From Candidatus Chloroploca asiatica (GTDB lineage: Bacteria > Chloroflexota > Chloroflexia > Chloroflexales > Chloroflexaceae), in contig NZ_LYXE01000080.1 in assembly GCF_002532075.1 (NCBI RefSeq), positions 1-64,000 of the forward strand: a stretch of 64,000 nt of DNA. The letters run 5' to 3'. The notes beneath the pieces were generated by a model. It saw only the letters and a program-made list of their open reading frames with translations, did no database searches and was not told the DNA's origin. Positions 34,361 through 43,065 of the stretch are shown in pieces; position 1 is the stretch's first letter; each line of letters opens with the position of its first letter. Made by a program: the position numbers and the translations under genes.

Positions 34361-36991
34361 ATGAGCAAGAAATGGGTCTACCTCTTTCGTGAGGGTGACG
34401 CGACGATGCGGGATCTTCTTGGCGGCAAAGGTGCAGGTGTAGCCGAAATGACCCGCACCGGTGTGCCAGTGCCACCAGGGTTTACCATCACGACTGAGGC
34501 TTGTAACACGTATTACGATGTTGGACAGCAATTTCCTGAGGGTCTGTGGGATCAGGTCATTGCCGCAATGAAAGACCTTGAGGTACAGACAGGCAAGACA
34601 TTTGGCGATCCCGCCAACCCCCTTCTCGTGGCTGTCCGTTCCGGGGCCAAGTTTTCCATGCCGGGCATGATGGACACCGTGCTCAACCTGGGGCTCAACC
34701 AAGCGACGCGTGAAGGGTTAGCGCAACTGACCGATAACCCACGCTTTGCCGCCGATGCCTACCGCCGTTTTGTGCAACTCTTTGGCAAGATTGTGCTCGG
34801 GGTCGATGGCGAGCGTTTTGAGCATGTGTTGGACGAGGCGAAAGGCCATGGTCAGCGCCAGGACACCGATCTTTCGGCGGAAGAGTTGACCAAGATCGCC
34901 GAGACGTTCAAGGGCATTATCCGCGAAGAAGCAGGCGTCGAATTCCCCGAGGATCCGTACGAACAGTTGCGCGAAGCGATTGCCGCGGTCTTCCGCTCGT
35001 GGAATGGCCGACGCGCCCGCGATTATCGGCGCATCAATAAGATCGCGGATAGCCTCGGCACCGGCGTCAATGTGCAGTCGATGGTCTTTGGGAACATGGG
35101 CAACGACTCGGCCACTGGCGTTGCGTTTACGCGGAACCCCAGTACGGGCGACTCGGCGATTTTCGGTGAATACCTGGTCAATGCCCAGGGCGAGGATGTG
35201 GTCGCCGGTGTGCGGACCCCACAGCCGATTAGCCGGTTGCAAGAGACGATGCCTGAGGTCTATGCCGAGTTTGCGACGATTGCCAAGCAACTCGAGCAGC
35301 ACTACCATGACGTGCAGGATGTCGAATTTACCATCGAGCGCGGCAAGCTCTGGATGTTGCAGACGCGCGCTGGCAAGCGCACCGGGGCCGCTGCGGTCAA
35401 GATCGCGGTCGATCTCGCCCACGAGGGCGTCATTGATAAGGCGACGGCGGTGCAACGGGTTGACCCGCACGCGCTCGATCAGTTGCTCCACCCGATGATT
35501 GATCCCGAGGCCCGCAAGACGGCGACGGTGCTGACCACTGGTCTGCCTGCCTCACCCGGCGCGGCGAGTGGCAAGGCGGTCTTTGATCCCGATGAGGCCG
35601 AATTGCTGGCAAATACAGGCGAGAAGGTGGTGCTGATCCGGGTCGAGACGGCCCCCGAAGATTTCCACGGCATGGTGGCCGCGCAGGCGATTCTGACCGC
35701 CCGCGGTGGCATGACGTCGCACGCTGCGGTGGTCGCCCGTGGGATGGGCAAGCCGTGTGTGGCTGGTGCCGGTGAACTGCGCGTCAGTTACGCCGATCAG
35801 TCGGTCTCGGTCGGGAGCGTGACGATCCGCAAGGGCGATTGGGTCACCCTCGATGGTGGCACCGGCGAGATCTTTGCCGGGGCGATGCCAACCGTCGAAC
35901 CTGAATTGTCCGAAGACTTTGCCGAGTTGATGAGTTGGGCTGATGAGATCCGGACGATGGGCGTACGCGCCAATGCCGATGTGCCTAACGATGCCGAGGT
36001 TGCCCGCCAGTTTGGGGCCGAGGGTATCGGGCTCTGCCGCACCGAGCACATGTTTTTTGAGGGCGACCGCATTGATGCCGTGCGCGAGATGATCCTGGCT
36101 GATACGGTTGAAGAGCGCCGCGCCGCCTTGGCCAAGATCGAACCCTTGCAGCAGAGTGACTTTGAAGGGCTCTTCCGGGCGATGGACGGGTTGCCCGTCA
36201 CTATTCGTACGCTTGACCCGCCGCTGCACGAGTTCTTGCCTCACGACGATCACGAGATCGAGGCCCTCGCTGCCAAATTTGGGGCCGATCCCAGGCGGGT
36301 GAAAATCAAGGTCGAGAGTCTCCGCGAGGCCAATCCGATGCTCGGGTTCCGCGGGTGCCGCCTTGGGATTATCTATCCTGAGATTACTGAGATGCAGGCA
36401 CGGGCGATCTTCAAGGCCGCCGTCGCGGTGAAACGCGAAGGCGTTGATGTGCATCCCGAGGTGATGATCCCGTTGGTCGGCCATCTCAGCGAGCTCAAGC
36501 CGCAAGAAGAACTGGTACGCAAGGTCGCCGCCGAGGTCTTTGCCGAGGCGGGCATCGAGATCCCGTATCTGGTGGGCACGATGATCGAGTTGCCTCGGGC
36601 AGCTCTGACCGCCGATGAGATCGCCGGTGTCGCCGAGTTCTTTAGCTTCGGAACCAACGACCTCACGCAGACGGCCCTCGGGCTCTCACGTGACGACGCT
36701 GGACGCTTCTTGCCCCTCTACGTCGAGCGTAAGATTATGGCCGACGATCCCTTCCAGACGATTGATCAGCGTGGCGTTGGTCAACTTGTCCAGATGGGAA
36801 CCGAGCGCGGACGGAGCACCCGGCCCAATCTGAAGGTCGGTATCTGTGGTGAACATGGAGGCGATCCGGCTTCGGTCGTCTTCTTCCACCAGGTTGGCCT
36901 CAACTATGTCAGTTGCTCACCCTACCGGGTGCCGATTGCCCGCCTCGCAGCGGCGCAAGCCGCGATTGGCGATGCCAAGCGCGATAAATAA
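34361..36991 (+). CDS. ppdK: Pyruvate, phosphate dikinase
   Basis: 876 residues, the family's normal length. Start ATG 34361 has GGAGG six bases upstream and is preferred to an in-frame ATG at 34322. N-terminal ATP-grasp domain (GGKGAGVAEMTRTGVPVPPGF), swivelling phospho-His domain (GGMTSHAAVVARGMGKPCV with catalytic His) and C-terminal PEP/pyruvate barrel (GFRGCRLGI, FFSFGTNDLTQ, GICGEHGGDP with catalytic Cys). It interconverts pyruvate + ATP + Pi and PEP + AMP + PPi. In Chloroflexus relatives it feeds gluconeogenesis from fixed or assimilated carbon. Followed by a small membrane peptide gene. Confidence 0.95.
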   Translation: MSKKWVYLFREGDATMRDLLGGKGAGVAEMTRTGVPVPPGFTITTEACNTYYDVGQQFPEGLWDQVIAAMKDLEVQTGKTFGDPANPLLVAVRSGAKFSMPGMMDTVLNLGLNQATREGLAQLTDNPRFAADAYRRFVQLFGKIVLGVDGERFEHVLDEAKGHGQRQDTDLSAEELTKIAETFKGIIREEAGVEFPEDPYEQLREAIAAVFRSWNGRRARDYRRINKIADSLGTGVNVQSMVFGNMGNDSATGVAFTRNPSTGDSAIFGEYLVNAQGEDVVAGVRTPQPISRLQETMPEVYAEFATIAKQLEQHYHDVQDVEFTIERGKLWMLQTRAGKRTGAAAVKIAVDLAHEGVIDKATAVQRVDPHALDQLLHPMIDPEARKTATVLTTGLPASPGAASGKAVFDPDEAELLANTGEKVVLIRVETAPEDFHGMVAAQAILTARGGMTSHAAVVARGMGKPCVAGAGELRVSYADQSVSVGSVTIRKGDWVTLDGGTGEIFAGAMPTVEPELSEDFAELMSWADEIRTMGVRANADVPNDAEVARQFGAEGIGLCRTEHMFFEGDRIDAVREMILADTVEERRAALAKIEPLQQSDFEGLFRAMDGLPVTIRTLDPPLHEFLPHDDHEIEALAAKFGADPRRVKIKVESLREANPMLGFRGCRLGIIYPEITEMQARAIFKAAVAVKREGVDVHPEVMIPLVGHLSELKPQEELVRKVAAEVFAEAGIEIPYLVGTMIELPRAALTADEIAGVAEFFSFGTNDLTQTALGLSRDDAGRFLPLYVERKIMADDPFQTIDQRGVGQLVQMGTERGRSTRPNLKVGICGEHGGDPASVVFFHQVGLNYVSCSPYRVPIARLAAAQAAIGDAKRDK

Positions 36992-37109
36992 GTGGCTCTC
37001 TGCTGACGCCTGTCTTGATGGGCGTCAGTAGCGACGGTTCATAGCGAGGGGCGCGACAAGCACAATGGTTGCGTGGAGCGTCACCTCGCTGACGTGGAAG
37101 GAGGTCTCG

Positions 37110-37223
37110 ATGAAGCCTGAGTGGAGTGGAAGTTCGGAAGTTGGGCCTACGGTCTTGATGTATACCCTGGCCGGTGCCCTGACGTTTATGTTGTTCGTCT
37201 TTGTCTTTGCCTTCTACTGGTAG
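37110..37223 (+). CDS. 37-residue single-helix membrane peptide
   Basis: Short gene with a near-perfect Shine-Dalgarno (AAGGAGGT) 4-5 bases before the ATG. The product starts with a charged, polar head (MKPEWSGSSEVGP) and continues as one hydrophobic helix ending FVFAFYW. It sits 118 bp after ppdK and directly before a strong terminator at 37240-37280, so it is probably the tail of the ppdK transcript or a separate short transcript. Small subunits of respiratory or photosynthetic complexes have this shape, but no homology is claimed. Confidence 0.6.
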   Translation: MKPEWSGSSEVGPTVLMYTLAGALTFMLFVFVFAFYW

Positions 37224-37239
37224 AGATGGTGACAAGCAC

Positions 37240-37280
37240 CGAACGGCCCGCTCGTCCTTGCAGGACGAGCGGGCCGTTCG
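37240..37280. terminator. Strong terminator after ppdK / small peptide
   Basis: Perfect 19-bp GC-rich arms (37240-37258 and 37262-37280) with a 3-nt loop, followed by GTTTTG on the plus strand. It lies between convergent transcripts, so it probably serves both. Confidence 0.85.
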
Positions 37281-37296
37281 GTTTTGCTAGTTTGCC

Positions 37297-40200
37297 CTAA
37301 GGTTGGATGACGGTGACGGCCTCGATCTTCCCGGTGCGCTCGAAGATGCTGCGACTCGTCGCGAGATCCAGGGTGTCTCCAGGTATCGTCTGTGTGGTGC
37401 CGTCGGTGAGGTGCAGCGTGATCTGTGGCGTGTCGCCACGCTGGTAGACCACCGGCACCTGGCAGAAAGTGAAGGCGAGCGCATCCGCCGGGAGGCTCAG
37501 GGTGCAACGCTGGCCGGCGACATCAAGGTAGTTGAAGACGCTCGCTGCACGCCCCCACTCGGCGGGATCGAGGAGGCTCGGGCGAAAGGTGAGGCGACCA
37601 CCCTCAACCACCAGGCCGAGTTCACCCATCCGCGTGAGCAGTTCCTCTTTGACCTGACCGGTCATGCCCGGCTGCTGCGCCCCACGGCCAAGCGGGGTAT
37701 GCGAATAGGGATCGAACGGAAAAGCCCCGTAGGTGGCCGGATCTTTGCAGAAGCCGAGCCCCGCCCGTACGCTGTGGTACGCTTCGGCAAGCCCGTTGAT
37801 GGTCGCAGCATCAGCACCCTCGGCGATGGCACGCGCATGCGTCTCTTGCACGGCCAGCAACAACTTGGCAACCATGTGCCAGTAGATGCTGCCGAGACCC
37901 TCGTAGGCAAAGAAACTGCCCGAGCGTCCGGTGAATTCGCTGTGACGAAAGACCTCTTCAAAGAGCGCGGCCAGTCTGGGGCCATCGGTGGCAACGGCGG
38001 GGGCAAAGCGTGCGTCGCGACTCAGTTCGTCAAAGAGCGCCTGTAGATCGCGGAGGTTGCGGAGATCGCCGCCAAAGTGGTAATCACCGTTGGCATCGCG
38101 CACAAGCAGTCGGCGGTCACCGGTGGCTTCGAGCGCGGCAACAAGCCCGAGATCCTGCACATGCGTGGCCGCGACATGGTTCTTCTGCAGAAAACCGGGT
38201 AGATCGCGATTCGGGTAGAGCATGTAGCTCTGCTGGTCTGGTCGATAGAGGGCACTGGTGCGCAGCGTTGCGAGCAGTGCCAGACTCGCTTCAGCACTCA
38301 GCAGGCCCGACGAAAGGATCGCGACCTGGCCTTCCAGCATTTCGCCGAGCCGACCGATCGACGCACGATCCCCCTCAAGCCGTAAGAGATTGTAGCTATG
38401 ATAAAGGCCGTCATCGCGCCGATTGACCCGCAGGCTCTGTTCGACAAAGGCAAGCGCAAGCTCGAGACGCTCAACGACAGTGCTGCGTGAGAGCAGGCGG
38501 AAGGCGCCACTCAGCCCAGAGGCATAGAGGCCTTCGCGGTAATGTTCGCCCACAGTGCCAAGCGCATCCATCAAGATGCGGCGGCTCGTATCGTCAAAGC
38601 CAGCAGGCAGCAACAAACAGGCCGACTCTAACAGGCTAAAGACGCTATCGAAGAGCGAGCGCACCTCGGCGGTCACGGTGAGATCACCAGGGCCACTTGC
38701 AAACAGGGTGCGGCAAAAGATCAGGTAGCGCCGCAGGTAGGCGAGGGTGACCACCGAGAGGCCCTTGCCGACGAGGGCGTTGTTGGCATCGTTCCATTCA
38801 GGGCGCTGGGTATTCATCCAGATGCCGCCCTCAGGCACGAAATTGACGAGCTTGGCAAGCAGCAGCACCAGCAACTTTTCGGCCAAGCTCACGTGGAAGA
38901 CATGTCCGTCGGGGCCGGGGAGCAATTTGCCATCGGCACCGCGGGCCGCCACACGTTGCTCGATCAGGCGCTCACGCTCCATGTCAAAAACAATCGTATC
39001 GGTTGGATCGGCAAGCAGCGCCGCATACGGCTTGATGCGATACGGCACATCAACATGGCTATAGCAGCGACGGTTGAGCAGCGTACTGAGCCGCCCCGGC
39101 TCGAAGCGCTCGGTAGCTTCGAGCAGTTTGAGCAGATAGATAATCTGGTGGTCGCTCCAATAGCCAATGTTCGCCCAGGGATTCTCAGGCTCGGGCACTT
39201 CCCATTCAACTCCCGACCGGGCGAGCCGATACGGATTGTAGCCATCAGCAGTCGTGGCATTGAGGAAGAGCGCAACCATGCTTTCGAGGAAGGACGGAAA
39301 GGCATAGCCGAGTGGTTCCCAGTTCTGGAAGAGGTCGCGCCAGTTGCCCTCATACGTGAGGCGGCGGCGTCCATCGTGGGTACGGATATTGATCTTGAAA
39401 CGATTCCACGGGCGACTGGGATCGCCGTGACGACGGCTGAAGGTGAGGGGCAGATATTCGGTGCAAAGGCGTTCGAGATCGGGAAGACCACTGGCCGTCG
39501 CCTTCCTCCGCAGGTCACGGAGCTCAAGCTGACGGGGGAGATGCATAAAAAAGGCGCGGTGCTGGTCAAGCAGGTGCGGGCTCCGCTCGGCCATAAACGC
39601 ACGCAGATCATCAGCATCCAGACGATAGCCATCGGCAAAGACCCCGCCGCGCATAATGTTAAAGAGGGTATTGGCGGCATGGTGGGCAATCGTCATGGCA
39701 TCGGCACTCTGTTGGAGGCCATCGGCGGCAGCGACGAGCGCCTCGACCTCAGCGCGGCTACGGGCAATGTCGGCCTCGAGGTCAGCGACGAGACCCGTGG
39801 GATCATCGCGCAGCGCACGGGCAAGATCAGCGACCGCAGCGGCATCTTGGGCAACATCGGCAACGACACGCCACGTATGGGTCGTACCGGGGGCCAATTC
39901 AATTGTCGTGGCAAGGAGATACGCGCCGCGTTGGCCGCGCACATCGTGCTCGGGGACGAGGGGCTCATTACGGCGGAAGGCCCTGACCTGCGCCGAAGAG
40001 AGCAGCGTCACCGCGTTGGGCAACCCGTGTTGCCAGGTCACCGTCGCCCGGAGCGACTCGCTCGCCTCGGCGAGATCCGTGAGGGTCGAACTGAGCGCAA
40101 AGATCGCCAGGCCACTCGGGTCAAGCACGGTGCGCTTGTAGGCGTCGAGCAGATTGCTCAGCTGTGATTGGGTAAGCCTGGTCACCCCGTGAGGGAGGAT

Positions 40201-40701
40201 ATTTTGCAGGCCATCAAGCAGTCGTACCGTACATGGTGCCCCGGTCAGTTCGTGGAGGCGACACGTACGCACAAAACCAAAACGCGGGCTAGTCTGCCAG
40301 GTCATCGTAAACGCAAGCCCGAGCGCGTGATTGATCGCCTCAAAGACCAGGGTTGTGCTCAACGCATCCTTATAGAGATGCTGCACAACCTTATCATCGT
40401 ACTGGTCACGGCGCACCAGCGGCTCCCATAGATAGGTATCACCCGCACGGGTAACGGCCAAAACGGTGAGTGGGCCAGTGTGGGCCTGACTATCATAGAG
40501 TCGATCAACCGTCTCATACGGAAAGAGCGCCGTATCAGGACTGACGCGGCCAGCGGTAAGCCCGCCGCTACTCGTCACAAACATCCAATGGTCAGCCGCA
40601 CCGACCAGACTCATCAGAAAGGGAGGCATCTGATCGATGTTGCTGATCCGGTAACACGCAAGACCTTCGCGCTCAACAAAGTCACCCTGCACCTCAACCA
40701 T
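37297..40701 (-). CDS. Large GH94-like carbohydrate phosphorylase candidate
   Basis: About 1134 residues; start ATG 40701 has GAGGAG 8 bases upstream (ATG 40707 is too close to it). N-terminal ~300 residues are a beta-sandwich-like region, followed by a helical (alpha/alpha) barrel. In the barrel, RPEWNDANNALVGKG (Asp near 640) echoes the catalytic-acid segment DWNDGMNxxGxxGKG of GH94 phosphorylases, and EGNWRDLFQNWEPLG is strongly conserved-looking. No signal peptide, so it is cytoplasmic. It lies beside sugar ABC permeases and a LacI regulator, which supports a role in phosphorolysis or hydrolysis of an imported oligosaccharide. Substrate unknown; may define its own subfamily. Confidence 0.7.
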   Translation of the reverse strand: MVEVQGDFVEREGLACYRISNIDQMPPFLMSLVGAADHWMFVTSSGGLTAGRVSPDTALFPYETVDRLYDSQAHTGPLTVLAVTRAGDTYLWEPLVRRDQYDDKVVQHLYKDALSTTLVFEAINHALGLAFTMTWQTSPRFGFVRTCRLHELTGAPCTVRLLDGLQNILPHGVTRLTQSQLSNLLDAYKRTVLDPSGLAIFALSSTLTDLAEASESLRATVTWQHGLPNAVTLLSSAQVRAFRRNEPLVPEHDVRGQRGAYLLATTIELAPGTTHTWRVVADVAQDAAAVADLARALRDDPTGLVADLEADIARSRAEVEALVAAADGLQQSADAMTIAHHAANTLFNIMRGGVFADGYRLDADDLRAFMAERSPHLLDQHRAFFMHLPRQLELRDLRRKATASGLPDLERLCTEYLPLTFSRRHGDPSRPWNRFKINIRTHDGRRRLTYEGNWRDLFQNWEPLGYAFPSFLESMVALFLNATTADGYNPYRLARSGVEWEVPEPENPWANIGYWSDHQIIYLLKLLEATERFEPGRLSTLLNRRCYSHVDVPYRIKPYAALLADPTDTIVFDMERERLIEQRVAARGADGKLLPGPDGHVFHVSLAEKLLVLLLAKLVNFVPEGGIWMNTQRPEWNDANNALVGKGLSVVTLAYLRRYLIFCRTLFASGPGDLTVTAEVRSLFDSVFSLLESACLLLPAGFDDTSRRILMDALGTVGEHYREGLYASGLSGAFRLLSRSTVVERLELALAFVEQSLRVNRRDDGLYHSYNLLRLEGDRASIGRLGEMLEGQVAILSSGLLSAEASLALLATLRTSALYRPDQQSYMLYPNRDLPGFLQKNHVAATHVQDLGLVAALEATGDRRLLVRDANGDYHFGGDLRNLRDLQALFDELSRDARFAPAVATDGPRLAALFEEVFRHSEFTGRSGSFFAYEGLGSIYWHMVAKLLLAVQETHARAIAEGADAATINGLAEAYHSVRAGLGFCKDPATYGAFPFDPYSHTPLGRGAQQPGMTGQVKEELLTRMGELGLVVEGGRLTFRPSLLDPAEWGRAASVFNYLDVAGQRCTLSLPADALAFTFCQVPVVYQRGDTPQITLHLTDGTTQTIPGDTLDLATSRSIFERTGKIEAVTVIQP

Positions 40702-40710
40702 ATGCATAGC

Positions 40711-40909
40711 TCCTCACACCTCGCTGTGCGTGGCAACGGCAAAGCCACTGCCCGTCACTCACGCCGACAAGCCACCTCACTCCGCGGTGGGATGGGCAGC
40801 GACAAAGCCGCGGCCACCTCACACCTCGCTGTGCGTGGCAGCGACAAAGCCGCGGCCACCTCACACCTCGCTGTGCGTGGCAGCGGCAAAGCCGCTGCCA
40901 CGCACAGCG
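40711..40909. repeat. Tandem ~42-bp repeats between permease and GH94-like genes
   Basis: Three to four imperfect units of CTCACACCTCGCTGTGCGTG + GCAGCGACAAAGCCGCGGCCAC. The last unit ends in an inverted GTGGCAGCGGC/GCCGCTGCCAC, which can fold into a hairpin. This fills the 209-bp gap completely. Confidence 0.8.
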
Positions 40910-40916
40910 AAAAACC

Positions 40917-41789
40917 TTACCCCTTGACGGCACCTGCGGTCAAGCCAGAAACAATATAGCGTTGCAGGACAAGGAAGAGCAGCAACATCGGCAAAGTCAT
41001 AATCAGCACAGCCGCGGCGAGGGTAGGCCAATCGCTACCATAGACGCCCTGGAAGACAATCATGCCACGGGTGATCGGATAATAATCCTTGTTGGTCAAA
41101 TAGATCGTCGGCAAGATCAGTTCATTCCAAATCCCGATGGCGTGCAGCACCGCGATCGTCGCAATCGCCGGCTGGATCAACGGAAAGACAATTGAGGTCA
41201 CAAAACGGAAGTAACCGCAACCATCCATTGCCGCCGCCTCGTCCAATTCAATCGGCAGGGTCTTGATATAGTTGACCAGGATCACGATGCCAATCGGGTT
41301 GACCAGGAAGAGCATCACATAGCCGAACGGGTTGTTGTAGAGACCCAGGCTGAGCATCAGTTGGAACTGAGGAATCAGGGCGACGGGCAAAAAGAGCGCA
41401 ATGACATAGAGCGTAAGGAGCCAACTCGCGCCCTTGACATAGCCACGGGAAATCGGGAAGGCGACAAAGACCGCCATCACCACATAGGCCACCGTCGCCG
41501 AGACCGTATAGAGCAGCGTATTGGTCATATAGCGCAGGAAGTTGGCCCGCTGCCAGGCATCAATAAAATTCTGAAAGTGCAAGCCAGAGGGCAGCGCCGT
41601 CGCACTCTTCATAAACTCGGGCATCGTCTTGAGTGACGTAATGACCAGCATCATCAACGGCCCGAGGTAGACGAGGGCAAAGAGGCCGAGAATAACATAC
41701 GAGACAAAGCGGATCCAGTTGAAGCGTTTGACCGGAAATGATCGTTGCTCGGGAAGCGCCTTTGTTTCAGGGTTAGTTATGGTACTCAT
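40917..41789 (-). CDS. Carbohydrate ABC transporter permease (MalG type)
   Basis: 290 residues with six membrane helices. The EAA loop ELDEAAAMDGCGYFRFVTSIVFPLIQPA (about residues 180-207) contacts the ATPase. The C-terminus YIVSGLTAGAVKG is typical of the second permease of CUT1 sugar importers. It overlaps the upstream permease gene by 4 bp. No ATP-binding subunit gene is in the window, so a shared ATPase elsewhere is likely. Confidence 0.92.
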   Translation of the reverse strand: MSTITNPETKALPEQRSFPVKRFNWIRFVSYVILGLFALVYLGPLMMLVITSLKTMPEFMKSATALPSGLHFQNFIDAWQRANFLRYMTNTLLYTVSATVAYVVMAVFVAFPISRGYVKGASWLLTLYVIALFLPVALIPQFQLMLSLGLYNNPFGYVMLFLVNPIGIVILVNYIKTLPIELDEAAAMDGCGYFRFVTSIVFPLIQPAIATIAVLHAIGIWNELILPTIYLTNKDYYPITRGMIVFQGVYGSDWPTLAAAVLIMTLPMLLLFLVLQRYIVSGLTAGAVKG

Positions 41790-42715
41790 CCGAGAACCCT
41801 CTTTTCACGCTGCTGGAGGAAATACTGCACCGGCAAACCAATTGCCAACACGATAAAGAAGAGCACAATCGAGGCTGAAGCCGCGTAGCCCTGGCGAAAG
41901 GCACTCGTCACACTCCCTGAGGTCTGACCAAAGCCCTGGGCAAAGATCAGATAGCCGAGCACCTGGGTACCATTGCGATAGCCGATGAGCACCAGGAACA
42001 ACTGCCAGGCCTGGAGCGAGCCGATGATATTGAGCAGCAGATTCGTATTGACACTGGGGGTCAAAAGCGGCCAGGTCACATGGCGGAAGGCTTGCCAGCC
42101 ACTCGCCCCATCAATACGAGCACTCTCATAGAGATCGTTGGGGATCGTCTGCAGACCGGCGATGAAGATCATCATCGTCACGCCAAGATTGGCCCAGATC
42201 TGGACAAAGATCACCCAGGCGATTGCCACCGAGGGCTGCCCACCGAGGAACTCGGAGCGAATGCCGAAGGGGGCAAGCATTGTCGCGAGCGGGCCACCGA
42301 GCGGATAGAGAAAGAGCGACCAGATAAGACCCTGGATCACCGCGCCGAGGATCACCGGCATAAAGAAGATCGTCCGAAAGATATTGACGCCAATCAGGCG
42401 CTGGTTGACCAACAACGCCAGGAAGAGCCCGAGACTAAACTGGATGGTGGTCACAAAAAACGAAAAGACGAGCGTGCGCCAGAGAGCCCCATAGTTATCG
42501 ATGGAAGCCTGGCCCATAAAGAGGAACTCACGATAATTCTCGAAACCGATCCAGTTGAGCTGTGACCCCTGGATGCCACTGGCATCGGTGAACGAATAGA
42601 CCGCCGTTGCCAGCGAAGGGCCGAGCATAATCAGGACGTAAAAGAAGAAGCCGGGCAGTAACAGCAAATAGGGCGCCCACCTCGCCCGACCACGTCCAAA
42701 GTGATAGTTATGCAA
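41786..42715 (-). CDS. Carbohydrate ABC transporter permease (MalF type)
   Basis: 309 residues with six helices. The EAA loop LYESARIDGASGWQAFRHVTWPLL is in the second half. FRTIFFMPVILGAVIQGLIW is the typical MalF/UgpA helix. It forms a dimer with the MalG-type protein. It is separated from the binding-protein gene by 350 bp that contains three inverted repeats, which may reduce downstream expression. Confidence 0.92.
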   Translation of the reverse strand: MHNYHFGRGRARWAPYLLLLPGFFFYVLIMLGPSLATAVYSFTDASGIQGSQLNWIGFENYREFLFMGQASIDNYGALWRTLVFSFFVTTIQFSLGLFLALLVNQRLIGVNIFRTIFFMPVILGAVIQGLIWSLFLYPLGGPLATMLAPFGIRSEFLGGQPSVAIAWVIFVQIWANLGVTMMIFIAGLQTIPNDLYESARIDGASGWQAFRHVTWPLLTPSVNTNLLLNIIGSLQAWQLFLVLIGYRNGTQVLGYLIFAQGFGQTSGSVTSAFRQGYAASASIVLFFIVLAIGLPVQYFLQQREKRVLG

Positions 42716-42761
42716 GCTACACCTCCACGCTGAGTAGTGTGTGAAAGAAGTGTTCCGGATA

Positions 42762-42807
42762 GTGCCGACTGAAGTCGGCTTCCGGCTCAGCCGACTTCAG
42801 TCGGCAC
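42762..42807. repeat. Inverted repeat 1 between binding-protein and permease genes
   Basis: Perfect 19-bp arms GTGCCGACTGAAGTCGGCT / AGCCGACTTCAGTCGGCAC, 8-nt loop. Each arm itself contains an inner GCCGACT/AGTCGGC-like palindrome. Confidence 0.8.
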
Positions 42808-42850
42808 TCCGCATATGCCCAATGTAATGCTTCAGCTTAATGAACCGGCG

Positions 42851-42879
42851 GGGAGCGCGGGCGGGCCGCCCGCGCTCCC
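42851..42879. repeat. Inverted repeat 2, GC-rich
   Basis: GGGAGCGCGGGCG-ggc-CGCCCGCGCTCCC, perfect 13-bp arms. Immediately followed by GGTTGCCG...CGGCAACC (42881-42919). Confidence 0.8.
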
Positions 42880-42966
42880 GGGTTGCCGCAAGGCTCCTTG
42901 CCCTGACGAACGGCAACCCACCGTGAAGCATCATTGAACGCCTAGTTGCACTACTTTTCAAAGAAG

Positions 42967-43037
42967 CTCACGCGAAGGCGCGAAGGGTGAACGTACCTAC
43001 GCGAAAACCCTTGCGCCTTTGCGCCTTTGCGTCAAAA
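42967..43037. repeat. Inverted pair of dispersed repeats (copies 6/7) after the binding-protein gene
   Basis: CACGCGAAGGCGCGAAGGG on the plus strand faces CCCTTGCGCCTTTGCGCCTT ending GCGTCAAAA. It lies 29 bp past the binding-protein stop and can act as its terminator or mRNA 3' protector. Confidence 0.75.
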
Positions 43038-43065
43038 CAACCGCCTTCTTTGCCAGGTATTGCAC

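Noticed and set aside
38893-40167. 424-codon plus-strand frame antisense to the GH94-like gene
   Set aside because: Shadow of a well-supported gene with clear RBS; no recognisable domain.
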